64,000 bases of DNA, taken from contig OX439008.1 in NCBI GenBank assembly GCA_949316495.1, positions 42,335,511 to 42,399,510 of the forward strand, read 5' to 3'. The stretch comes from Amphiduros pacificus. Taxonomy: Eukaryota; Annelida; Polychaeta; Phyllodocida; Hesionidae. Made by a program: the position numbers and the translations under genes. Positions within the stretch are counted from its first letter, which is position 1. Each line of letters starts with the position of its first letter. Of this stretch, positions 32,861-45,100 are shown in pieces. A model generated the notes under the pieces. It was not told the origin of the DNA, did not search any database, and saw nothing but the letters and a program-made list of their open reading frames with translations.

Positions 32861-34249
32861 CACCAAAGTTAACTCATTATCAACATTTCTAACAACATAT
32901 TTGTCAGCAAATTTGATAATTATAAGGGGCTAAATTTAGATTGTAATACTGACTCTATCTCGGAGCAAAAAACCATTTCCTTATACTTCCCCAGTCCAGG
33001 AATTGCGCTCGAATTAGCCAGGTCATGGTGAGTATTCTGCTTTGAGAGCTGATCCATTTTATTAGAACACAATGTGTTAAGCTCACATTGTGCAAACACT
33101 GACGATATGCAAGAGACCTTTTTCTAAAGGCAATAATAACATATTTCTAATGGTTGGTATCAAACAAATATATACTTATTATTTACAAACAAATTACCGT
33201 AAAGTACAAAGGTCACAGGTGATTGTACATAGATTTGGAGTATGTTTAGATGATTGCTCTCTGAAGCAGATCCTGGGTTATACCAGGCTCTGCATGCGAG
33301 GAAATGTTAGGATTGTCTTTTCAAGTCAGACCTGGGAGGCCACACTCACTACAAGATTCTCTTTAGCAGGCAATAGTGTTCAAAGGAGGATTTCAATTTT
33401 AGCAGAAGACTCTTCTTTGAAATGGCACAGACACTTTTGTGGGGGATATATGATGGATAACAACATTTGATCACACAGTTCAGGGTATAAACATTTATTT
33501 TATGTTGCAGATAAAGCAAGATCACATAGTATACTTTCCAGCTTTCAACTTGACATTATACACTTTGGGTTTAGTGACCATACTTTATCTGATTTAAAGC
33601 ATGAATGCGCATGGGCAGCCAATGAAAGAGCATATAGAGAGATGTTACTACTTTCATTGGCCATGTGCTCTGGAACAGTTACTCTGTAATTAATATGCTA
33701 AACATTATTACATCCTTTACTGTTGAATGTTAAGTTTCCTTGAGTTGTATTGGAGTTCATTATTTTAGTTTTGGAACAACTTTCTTTGGTTTGTTCAGTC
33801 ACAATTTTGAGAGATTAAAAGAACTCAAACGTTAAACAATGAGGCCATCTTTGTTGTGGTTCCGCCTGATTAATGCCCAGAAAAATGGCTACTCCACTGA
33901 AGAAAATAGTTTTATTTATATCATAATTTGCTTATCTGTGTAAAACTTTATATAATGAGTCAAATATATCATATTTCTATCATTCTGAATACATATAAAG
34001 AAAAGAAATAATTAAGACAGATCGATACATGAAAGATGGTTGATGTGCTTTAGCCATCACCAAAAGGCACTTTGTAGAAATGATAGGTTCACCACGTCGC
34101 CCTCTGGTGGAGTTTGAACTCCACCAATCTATTAATAGTCTACTCATACAGGAAAGGGCTTTCACCAATCTATTAATAGATTAACTAGTCAAAATTGAAT
34201 TGTGATAAATCACGGCAGCTGTTGGATGAAAGAATTTAAGACTCTGAAG
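32861..34249. other. No gene supported; weak repeat fragment near 33.2 kb
   Basis: A 127-codon plus frame at 33090-33470 contains GNVRIVFSSQTWEATL, vaguely like gag-type ORF1 proteins of LINEs. Its stretch 33210-33257 resembles 3431-3478. This suggests a transposon-derived remnant, not a host gene. Confidence 0.35.
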
Positions 34250-34593
34250 TTCCCATCTAGCCTTGCTCTGATTGGAAGTTGGCAAGCTCTATGAAATATG
34301 CTTAATATTACCATTATCGCTAGCGCCACCTATTGTTCCCATCTGGCCTTGCTCTGATTGGAAGTTGGCAAGCTCTATGAAATATGCTTAATATTACCAT
34401 TATCGCTAGCGCCACCTATTGTTCCCATCTGGCCTTGCTCTGATTGGAAGTTGGCAAGCTCTATGAAATATGCTTAATATCACCAGTATCGCTAGCGCTA
34501 CCTATTGTTCCCATCTGGCCTTGCTCTGATTACAAGATGGCAAGCTCTATGAACTATGCTTAATATTACCATTATTGCTAGCGCCACCTATTG
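34250..34593. repeat. 86-bp tandem repeat, four units
   Basis: Units start at 34250, 34336, 34422 and 34508 with TTCCCATCT. Each ends in CGCTAGCGCCACCTATTG with few substitutions. Confidence 0.97.
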
Positions 34594-35310
34594 TTGATAT
34601 CCTTGACACTTTTGAAAGTAGCATCCCATCGGTGTCTGTATGTAAGGTAGCTATCTGTATTTGAATAAATTAAGGTGTTATTGTTCACCAGGTGACAGTC
34701 CTTGACACTTAAGTGTCGAGGTACAAATTCCGAATGAATCATTTTAAAAAATTAAATTCCAAAATGACGGAAGATTCCAATTTTAGAAATTAATAATTGT
34801 TCCAACGTTGAAAATTATTCGACAGTTTAAACCCATTTGTGGTCAACTTTTACATGAATGATAAATATTAAATGAATGAATAATAATGATGATTAATAAT
34901 TACGATTTTGGAAAAAATTATTTCCTGAGGAAATACAAAAACAAGTATATTTAAGATATTTATTTCACAGAAGATGAAAAATACACTTTGCCGAGGTGGA
35001 TATATTAAAGCTTTCATGAAACTACAAGATATTTTTGCATTTAACCAATATAAAAAAAACATATTAATTTGTCAGCCTTTTCAGTAAAAGCTAAAAACAT
35101 TACAATTATGTTCTAAAATTGTAATAATCATTTAAAATTATGTAAAGGTTTTTATATTAATATTCTTTTAATTAATTTTAAAAGATATAAAAAACAGATT
35201 TTCAACAATAATGCAAAGAATGTGTATTGTTTTTCACTATATTACTTCAAATATAAGGGTATATATAGAATATTTCAGGACCAATAACTTTAATGATATT
35301 TATACGTTTA
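34594..35310. other. No gene seen
   Basis: AT-rich. A near-perfect palindrome, CTTGACACTTAAGTGTCGAG, lies near 34702. Confidence 0.5.
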
Positions 35311-35475
35311 GATTGTTTGGTGTTTTACATCATTTTCAATATGATTTCAATCATTTCGTGACGAGACCTACCTGTAGCAGCTATAGTGCCGCCAAATGAA
35401 TCGTCATGTCGCAGGTCCTTTATATGACAACCCACCCTGTCACAGATTTACGGTCGGTCTCAGCTCCTGGGGGAT
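35311..35475 (-). mobile_element. Truncated SINE, copy F
   Basis: Matches the 3' half of the SINE family (CGTGACGAGACCTACCTGTA, ATGTCGCAGGTCC, GACAACCCACCCTGTCACAG) and stops before the tRNA-like head, with more divergence than copies B, D and E. Confidence 0.85.
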
Positions 35476-36630
35476 ATTGTGTAAAAAGGAATAAGAAGGG
35501 TTTGTCAACTGTATTCTGGCAGATGAAAATAACCATGGCAACTCATTCTAATCTTCCCTACTACTCTTGCTTTAAAAATCTGAGGCAATTGTAGATTTTT
35601 TTCACGAAAGACCAGTGTTTACAGCACACTTTGAGTGAGTGATCGTATATTTTCATATGTTTGTGCAATATCAAATTCAACGACAAAATCATAGAATCAA
35701 TAAATCTTCAATGATTTTAAACAGGCGTTATGTTATCACGACTATGACAGTCAAGCCCATAACTTATATTATACCCCCCATTGAAAATATTTTAGAATCT
35801 CTCGATTCTTTTTAATAAAAAAAGTTCATTCTGGCGTGTAAATGAATCAAAACATCTCAAGATTTCAAGGGAGAATATTTTATACAAATCCAAGAAGAAA
35901 GTCTAGAAATATGCTATGTCTATAAAACATACATGCGGACATATTTTTTTAATATTGTTGCTCTTCATTCAATATAGAATTATATAAAAGGCACGTAATA
36001 CATCGCTGAAACTCCCATCCCCACCCTCCGGCCCTGTCTGATTTTTTAAAATTTCTAAGATTATTAAAGAAGCATATTTTGTATGAGAATATTAAAGAGA
36101 TGTGACAAATATCGAATCAACAAAGTAAATAGGATCGGGCATCCTTAAGATGGACACATTGATAGATTCCAATTCTAATTGCTTCTCCACGTGCCACGAT
36201 TTGGTTATTAGGTTTCAACCACACATTTGCCATTCTTTATCCGAAAAATAACTCATTATTTGTCTCAATAAAGCGTGCAAAATAAATGTGGAAAATGTCT
36301 ATCGCCCACTAACTGATACAAAAGCAGAAAGAACTAATATCTTCTTAATTTAAGTAAGCATCTCACAAATGTCAAGTACCTATATTTATCTTGCACAATG
36401 CGTATAGTCATAAAATGATAAAGGAAATTGTAATGTGAACAATGGGGCTTCCTTCTGGGACATTCTCCTGTTAAGGGCATTCATTTGAATCTCTCTTGAC
36501 TGTCATTTATCGCTAACATTTATTTTAAATTTGAATAAGAACTGAATCAAACATTTATTCATGATTAGATATGTAATCTGAAATCAATAAGTACTCATGG
36601 CATTAAGGTATCGAAACGATGTAATTATAG
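35476..36630. other. No gene seen
   Basis: AT-rich sequence with only short frames. Confidence 0.5.
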
Positions 36631-36932
36631 GTTTTGTTTTGTTTGTTTGGGGTTTTACATCACATTCAATATTATTTCAGTCATTTCGTGATGAGACCTA
36701 CTTATATTGCTGCCTCACTGAATTGTCATGTCGCAGGTCCTTGACATGACAACCCACCCGGTCACAGATTTACAAGGACAACGGGTTAACCCTTTAGGCA
36801 CAGGCCTCAGCTCATATGGGAAATTGTTCAATCCCGGCACGGCCAGGGTTCGAACCCACGACCTTTGGATCACCACAGAGGAACTGGTGCTAACCAGCTG
36901 GCGCTTTAACCAACTGCGCCACGGCCCGTGGC
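36631..36932 (-). mobile_element. tRNA-derived SINE, copy D
   Basis: Near full length, with a small gap where copies B and C have CAGATATAG. A and B boxes on the minus strand are intact (GTGGCGCAGTTGG, GGTTCGAACCC). Flanks GTAATTATAG and GTAATAATAG (36621-36630, 36937-36946) look like a target-site duplication with one mismatch. Confidence 0.93.
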
Positions 36933-37106
36933 CTTTGTAATAATAGGGGTGGGGTTAATTTACAATGGGAGCTGAAGAACAGTAGAAAATGTGGAATGTG
37001 GTACACAGTCACCTGAGTGGCGGCAGGTTGAAAATCAGTCATTTTCCTTGGGTTGACCTTTGTGGGTCATAAATCAGCTTCTTCCTTTAGATTAAATCTG
37101 TGAAGA

Positions 37107-38107
37107 TCATGAATCAGCCATTACAACTGAATGACATCTACAGCAGGTCAAAATCAGCTATTACTTTTCATTGACCCTGCCCTACAGCAGGCCAAAATAT
37201 CAGCCATTTCTATGGATTGACCCTGCAGCAGGCCAAAACAAGCCATTACTTTGAGTAGACTCTGTAGTATGCCAAAAATAAGCCATTACTTTGAGTTGAC
37301 CCTGCAGCAGGCCAAAAATAAGCCATTACTTTGAGTTGACCCTGTAGCAGGCCGAAATATCAGCCATTTCTATGAGTTGACCCTGCAGCAGGCCAAAACA
37401 AGCCATTACTTTGAGTAGACTCTGTAGTATGCCAAAAATAAGCCATTACTTTGGGTTGACCCTGCAGCAGGCCAAATATAAGCCATTACTTTGGGTTGAC
37501 CCTGTAGCAGGCCAAATATAAGCCATTACTTTGGGTTGACCCTGCAGTAGGCCAAATATAAGCCATTACTTTGGGTTGACCATGTAGCAGGCCAAAAATA
37601 AACCATTACTTTGGGTTGACCATGTAGCAGGCCAAAAATAAGCCATTACTTTGGGTTGACCCTGCAGCAGGCCAAATATAAGCCATTACTTTGGGTTGAC
37701 TGTGTAGCAGGCCAAATATTAGCCATTACTTTGGGTTGACCCTGTAGCAGGCCAAATATAAGCCATTACTTTGGGTTGACTGTGTAGCAGGCCAAATGTA
37801 AGCCATTACTTTGGGTTGACCCTGCAGCAGGCCAAATATAAGCCATTACTTTGGGTTGACTGTGTAGCAGGCCAAATATAAGCCATTACTTTGGGTTGAC
37901 CCTGCAGCAGGCCAAATATAAGCCATTACTTTGGGTTGACCCTGTAGCAGGCCAAATATAAGCCATTCCTTTGGGTTGACCCTGCAGCAGGCCAAATATA
38001 AGCCATTACTTTGGGTTGACCCTGCAGCAGGCCAAATATAAGCCATTACTTTGGGTTGACCCTGTAGCAGGCCAAATATAAGCCATGACTTTGGGTTGAC
38101 TGTGCAG
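37107..38107. repeat. 40-bp minisatellite
   Basis: About 24 units of GCCATTACTTTGGGTTGACC + CTGCAGCAGGCCAAATATAA, diverged in the left 250 bp and homogeneous from about 37440. Position CTG(C/T)AGCAGG alternates. The minus-strand frame over it has a 40-residue period and is a by-product. Confidence 0.96.
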
Positions 38108-38312
38108 CATACTGTAAACCATCCATCACCTTTATATGATACTTTAAACATTTACTCAGATTTCAGTCTTAACAGACCAACTGATGAAGGTACAAGAGCG
38201 ACAAACCGTGCAGGTAGAATATTCAGCTTGCATAGAAAGCTTTGTCTGTCATTGTCTTATTATCAGCCAAATTCTAGGATGACTACGTTTTTTTTCTGCT
38301 TATATATATATT

Positions 38313-38411
38313 AATGATTAAATATAGAGGAGTTCTGGTTCCGGTAAGGATGTACAGTTCCGGTGTGTACTTTTCAATAGGGAAAAAACAACATGGAGAT
38401 CGGCAATCGGA
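38313..38411 (+). repeat. Dispersed repeat family B, copy 3
   Basis: Contains AATGATTAAATATAG, GTACAGTTCCGGTGTGTAC and GGAGATCGGCAATCGG, lacking the leftmost part (CTCTCCGACC) of the other two copies. Confidence 0.83.
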
Positions 38412-39128
38412 CTCTGAAAATCTCAAAAATGACCCTTGTCCACGTCTAAAACCATTTAAAAAACACACCATATATAGATCAGCGTCAATTCTCCTCTGAT
38501 GAAAAAGATTTATCTTATGATAGGAAATTCTTGATTAAGACATAAATGGATCAAATATTCTACGTTGATTAAGCCATGACATTAATATTTGCACAGCACT
38601 TGATTGTATTTGAAGATTAATATTATTTCATTTGCTGCACTAGTACACTGTTTGGGTGTGGTAGGATATCAACCTGGAAGGGATGGATTTCTGCTTAACA
38701 CGAATAAATAGCGCTCAAGGTCATACTCATATCTGGCCCACGACAAGAAAGAGATACTCACGATTGTATAGTTTCCGGTTTCTGTTCTCATTCGGTCTCA
38801 GTAATCTGACCACTGCATCATGGTCGTGTCCAGGTCTTTTATGTCCCTTATACTGTGACCACCACGTATCTCACAATTATTAATGTCAACACACCTTACA
38901 GGTGATGTTCACATGCTCTTCCCATTTCCACATTTACTTTATCAAATGGTTAGAGAGATAAATACTTTCATTGCAAATTGTATGCTCAGTTTAATTAGCA
39001 ATGTGGTCACAACTTAATAATATGAAATGTTATGTTCATGTTTATCTAATGTGGGTCTGGGATCTGTTAAATGAGCATGCTGCACATATAGTATGTTCAC
39101 ATTAGTATCATTATTGCCATTGATATTC
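38412..39128. other. No gene seen
   Basis: Unique AT-rich sequence leading into the large satellite. Confidence 0.5.
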
Positions 39129-42100
39129 AAGAAGTGAATATTATTGGGAAGTCACAGTGTTATTTGAGAGGTGACTGTTATTGGGAAGTCTCCGTGCTAT
39201 TTGAGAGGTGATTGTTATTGGGAAGTCACAGTGCTATTTGAGAGGTGACTCTTATTGGGAAGTCTCCGTGCTATTTGAGAGGTGACTGTTATTGGGAAGT
39301 CATAGTGCTATTTGAGAGGTGACTGTTATTGGGAAGTCTCCGTGCTATTTGAGAGGTGATTGTTATTGGGAAGTCTCCGTGCTATTTGAGAGGTGACTGT
39401 TATTGGGAAGTCACAGTGCTATTTGAGAGGTGACTCTTATTGGGAAGTCTCCGTGCTATTTGAGAGGTGACTCTTATTGGGAAGTCACAGTGCTATTTGA
39501 GAGGTGACTGTTATTGGGAAGTCTCCGTGCTATTTGAGAGGTGATTGTTATTGGGAAGTCACAGTGCTATTTGAGAGGTGACTCTTATTGGGAAGTCTCC
39601 GTGCTATTTGAGAGGTGACTGTTATTGGGAAGTCATAGTGCTATTTGAGAGGTGACTGTTATTGGGAAGTCTCCGTGCTATTTGAGAGGTGATTGTTATT
39701 GGGAAGTCTCCGTGCTATTTGAGAGGTGACTGTTATTGGGAAGTCTCCGTGCTATTTGAGAGGTGACTGTTATTGGGAAGTCTCCGTGCTATTTGAGAGG
39801 TGACTGTTATTGGGAAGTCACAGTGCTATTTGAGAGGTGACTCTTATTGGGAAGTCTCCGTGCTATTTGAGAGGTGACTGTTATTGGGAAGTCACAGTGC
39901 TATTTGAGAGGTGACTCTTATTGGGAAGTCTCCGTGCTATTTGAGAGGTGACTGTTATTGGGAAGTCACAGTGCTATTTGAGAGGTGACTGTTATTGGGA
40001 AGTCTCCGTGCTATTTGAGAGGTGACTGTTATTGGGAAGTCTCCGTGCTATTTGAGAGGTGATTGTTATTGGGAAGTCTCCGTGCTATTTGAGAGGTGAC
40101 TGTTATTGGGAAGTCACAGTGCTATTTGAGAGGTGACTGTTATTGGGAAGTCTCCGTGCTATTTGAGAGGTGACTGTTATTGGGAAGTCTCCGTGCTATT
40201 TGAGAGGTGACTGTTATTGGGAAGTCACAGTGCTATTTGAGAGGTGACTGTTATTGGGAAGTCTCCATGCTATTTGAGAGGTGACTGTTATTGGGAAGTC
40301 TCCGTGCTATTTGAGAGGTGACTGTTATTGGGAAGTCTCCGTGCTATTTGAGAGGTGACTGTTATTGGGAAGTCACAGTGCTATTTGAGAGGTGACTGTT
40401 ATTGGGAAGTCTCCGTGCTATTTGAGAGGTGACTCTTATTGGGAAGTCTCCGTGCTATTTGAGAGGTGACTGTTATTGGGAAGTCACAGTGCTATTTGAG
40501 AGGTGACTGTTATTGGGAAGTCTCCGTGCTATTTGAGAGGTGACTGTTATTGGGAAGTCTCCGTGCTATTTGAGAGGTGACTGTTATTGGGAAGTCTCCG
40601 TGCTATTTGAGAGGTGACTGTTATTGGGAAGTCTCCGTGCTTTTTGAGAGGTGACTGTTATTGGGAAGTCTCCGTGCTATTTGAGAGGTGACTGTTATTG
40701 GGAAGTCTCCGTGCTATTTGAGAGGTGACTGTTATTGGGAAGTCTCCATGCTATTTGAGAGGTGACTGTTATTGGGAAGTCTCCGAGCTATTTGAGAGGT
40801 GACTGTTATTGGGAAGTCTCCGTGCTATTTGAGAGGTGACTGTTATTGGGAAGTCTCCGTGCTATTTGAGAGGTGACTGTTATTGGGAAGTCTCCGTGCT
40901 ATTTGAGAGGTGACTGTTATTGGGAAGTCTCCATGCTATTTGAGAGGTGACTGTTATTGGGAAGTCACAGTGCTATTTGAGAGGTGACTGTTATTGGGAA
41001 GTCTCCGAGCTATTTGAAAGGTGACTGTTATTGGGATATCACAGTGCTAGTTGAGAGGTGACTGTTATTGGGAAGTCTCCGTGCTATTTGAGAGGTGACT
41101 GTTATTGGGAAGTCACAGTGCTATTTGAGAGGTGACTGTTATTGGGAAGTTTCCGTGTCATTTGAGAGGTGACTGTTATTGGGAAGTCTCAGTGCTATTT
41201 GAGAGGTGACTGTTATTGGGAAGTCTCCGTGCTATTTGAGAGGTGATTGTTATTGGGAAGTCTCCGTGCTATTTGAGAGGTGACTGTTATTGGGAAGTCT
41301 CAGTGCTATTTTAGAAGTGACTGTTATTGGGAAGTCACAGTGCTATTTGAGAGGTGACTGTTATTGGGAAGTCTCCGTGCTATTTGAGAGGTGACTGTTA
41401 TTGGGAAGTCACCGTGCTAGTTGAGAGGTGACTGTTATTGGGAAGTCTCAGTGCTATTTGAGAGGTGACTGTTATTGGGAAGTCTCCGTGCTATTTGAGA
41501 GGTGACTGTTATTGGGAAGTCTCCGTGCTATTTGAGAGGTGACTGTTATTGAGAAGTCACAGTGCTATTTGAGAGGTGACTGTTATTGGGAAGTCACAGT
41601 GCTATTTGAGAGGTGACTGTTATTGGGAAGTCTCTGTGCTATTTGAGAGGTGACTGTTATTGAGAAGTCACAGTGCTATTTGAGAGGTGACTGTTATTGG
41701 GAAGTCTCCATGCTATTTGAGAGGTGACTGTTATTGGGAAGTCACAGTGCTATTTGAGAGGTGACTGTTATTGGGAAGTCTCCGTGCTATTTGAGAGGTG
41801 ACTGTTATTGAGAAGTCACAGTGCTATTTGAGAGGTGACTGTTATTGGGAAGTCTCTGTGCTTTTAAGAGGTGACTGTTATTGGGAAGTCTCCGTGCTAT
41901 TTGAGAGGTGATTGTTATTGGGAAGTCACAGTGCTATTTGAGAGGTGACTCTTATTGGGAAGTCTCCGTGCTATTTGAGAGGTGACTGTTATTGGGAAGT
42001 CATAGTGCTATTTGAGAGGTGACTGTTATTGGGAAGTCTCCGTGCTATTTGAGAGGTGATTGTTATTGGGAAGTCTCCGTGCTATTTGAGAGGTGACTGT

Positions 42101-45100
42101 TATTGGGAAGTCACAGTGCTATTTGAGAGGTGACTCTTATTGGGAAGTCTCCGTGCTATTTGAGAGGTGACTGTTATTGGGAAGTCACAGTGCTATTTGA
42201 GAGGTGACTGTTATTGGGAAGTCTCCGTGCTATTTGAGAGGTGATTGTTATTGGGAAGTCACAGTGCTATTTGAGAGGAGACTCTTATTGGGAAGTCTCC
42301 GTGCTATTTGAGAGGTGACTGTTATTGGGAAGTCTAGTGCTATTTGAGAGGTGACTGTTATTGGGAAGTCTCCGTGCTATTTGAGAGGTGATTGTTATTG
42401 GGAAGTCTCCGTGCTATTTGAGAGGTGACTGTTATTGGGAAGTCTCCGTGCTATTTGAGAGGTGACTGTTATTGGGAAGTCTCCGTGCTATTTGAGAGGT
42501 GACTGTTATTGGGAAGTCACAGTGCTATTTGAGAGGTGACTCTTATTGGGAAGTCTCCGTGCTATTTGAGAGGTGACTGTTATTGGGAAGTCACAGTGCT
42601 ATTTGAGAGGTGACTCTTATTGGGAAGTCTCCGTGCTATTTGAGAGGTGACTGTTATTGGGAAGTCACAGTGCTATTTGAGAGGTGACTGTTATTGGGAA
42701 GTCTCCGTGCTATTTGAGAGGTGACTGTTATTGGGAAGTCTCCGTGCTATTTGAGAGGTGATTGTTATTGGGAAGTCTCCGTGCTATTTGAGAGGTGACT
42801 GTTATTGGGAAGTCACAGTGCTATTTGAGAGGTGACTGTTATTGGGAAGTCTCCGTGCTATTTGAGAGGTGACTGTTATTGGGAAGTCTCCGTGCTATTT
42901 GAGAGGTGACTGTTATTGGGAAGTCACAGTGCTATTTGAGAGGTGACTGTTATTGGGAAGTCTCCATGCTATTTGAGAGGTGACTGTTATTGGGAAGTCT
43001 CCGTGCTATTTGAGAGGTGACTGTTATTGGGAAGTCTCCGTGCTATTTGAGAGGTGACTGTTATTGGGAAGTCACAGTGCTATTTGAGAGGTGACTGTTA
43101 TTGGGAAGTCTCCGTGCTATTTGAGAGGTGACTCTTATTGGGAAGTCTCCGTGCTATTTGAGAGGTGACTGTTATTGGGAAGTCACAGTGCTATTTGAGA
43201 GGTGACTGTTATTGGGAAGTCACAGTGCTATTTGAGAGGTGACTCTTATTGGGAAGTCTCCGTGCTATTTGAGAGGTGACTGTTATTGGGAAGTCTCCGT
43301 GCTATTTGAGAGGTGACTGTTATTGGGAAGTCTCCGTGCTTTTTGAGAGGTGACTGTTATTGGGAAGTCTCCGTGCTATTTGAGAGGTGACTGTTATTGG
43401 GAAGTCACAGTGCTATTTGAGAGGTGACTGTTATTGGGAAGTCACAGTGCTATTTGAGAGGTGACTGTTATTGGGAAGTCACAGTGCTATTTGAGAGGTG
43501 ACTGTTATTGGGAAGTCACAGTGCTATTTGAGAGGTGACTCTTATTGGGAAGTCTCCGTGCTATTTGAGAGGTGACTCTTATTGGGAAGTCTCCGTGCTA
43601 TTTGAGAGGTGACTGTTATTGGGAAGTCTCCATGCTATTTGAGAGGTGACTGTTATTGGGAAGTCACAGTGCTATTTGAGAGGTGACTGTTATTGGGAAG
43701 TCTCCGAGCTATTTGAGAGGTGACTGTTATTGGGAAGTCTCCGAGCTATTTGAGAGGTGACTGTTATTGGGATATCACAGTGCTAGTTGAGAGGTGACTG
43801 TTATTGGGAAGTCTCCATGCTATTTGAGAGGTGACTGTTATTGGGAAGTCTCCGTGCTATTTGAGAGGTGACTGTTATTGGGAAGTCTCCATGCTATTTG
43901 AGAGGTGACTGTTATTGGGAAGTCTCCGAGCTATTTGAGAGGTGACTGTTATTGGGAAGTCTCCGTGCTATTTGAGAGGTGACTGTTATTGGGAAGTCTC
44001 CGTGCTATTTGAGAGGTGACTGTTATTGGGAAGTCTCCGTGCTATTTGAGAGGTGACTGTTATTGGGAAGTCTCCATGCTATTTGAGAGGTGACTGTTAT
44101 TGGGAAGTCACAGTGCTATTTGAGAGGTGACTGTTATTGGGAAGTCTCCGAGCTATTTGAAAGGTGACTGTTATTGGGATATCACAGTGCTAGTTGAGAG
44201 GTGACTGTTATTGGGAAGTCTCCGTGCTATTTGAGAGGTGACTGTTATTGGGAAGTCACAGTGCTATTTGAGAGGTGACTGTTATTGGGAAGTTTCCGTG
44301 TCATTTGAGAGGTGACTGTTATTGGGAAGTCTCAGTGCTATTTGAGAGGTGACTGTTATTGGGAAGTCTCCGTGCTATTTGAGAGGTGATTGTTATTGGG
44401 AAGTCTCCGTGCTATTTGAGAGGTGACTGTTATTGGGAAGTCTCAGTGCTATTTTAGAAGTGACTGTTATTGGGAAGTCACAGTGCTATTTGAGAGGTGA
44501 CTGTTATTGGGAAGTCTCCGTGCTATTTGAGAGGTGACTGTTATTGGGAAGTCACCGTGCTAGTTGAGAGGTGACTGTTATTGGGAAGTCTCAGTGCTAT
44601 TTGAGAGGTGACTGTTATTGGGAAGTCTCCGTGCTATTTGAGAGGTGACTGTTATTGGGAAGTCTCCGTGCTATTTGAGAGGTGACTGTTATTGAGAAGT
44701 CACAGTGCTATTTGAGAGGTGACTGTTATTGGGAAGTCACAGTGCTATTTGAGAGGTGACTGTTATTGGGAAGTCTCTGTGCTATTTGAGAGGTGACTGT
44801 TATTGAGAAGTCACAGTGCTATTTGAGAGGTGACTGTTATTGGGAAGTCTCCATGCTATTTGAGAGGTGACTGTTATTGGGAAGTCACAGTGCTATTTGA
44901 GAGGTGACTGTTATTGGGAAGTCTCCGTGCTATTTGAGAGGTGACTGTTATTGAGAAGTCACAGTGCTATTTGAGAGGTGACTGTTATTGGGAAGTCTCT
45001 GTGCTATTTGAGAGGTGACTGTTATTGGGAAGTCACAGTGCTATTTGAGAGGTGACTGTTATTGGGAAGTCTCCGTGCTATTTGAGAGGTGACTGTTATT

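Noticed and set aside
33090-33470. 127-codon plus-strand frame as a host gene
   Set aside because: Part of it resembles another non-coding locus in the window (3431-3478), so a decayed transposon piece is more likely.
37846-38151. Minus-strand frame with a 40-residue repeat in the 40-bp minisatellite
   Set aside because: By-product of the repeat period; no domain or gene context.
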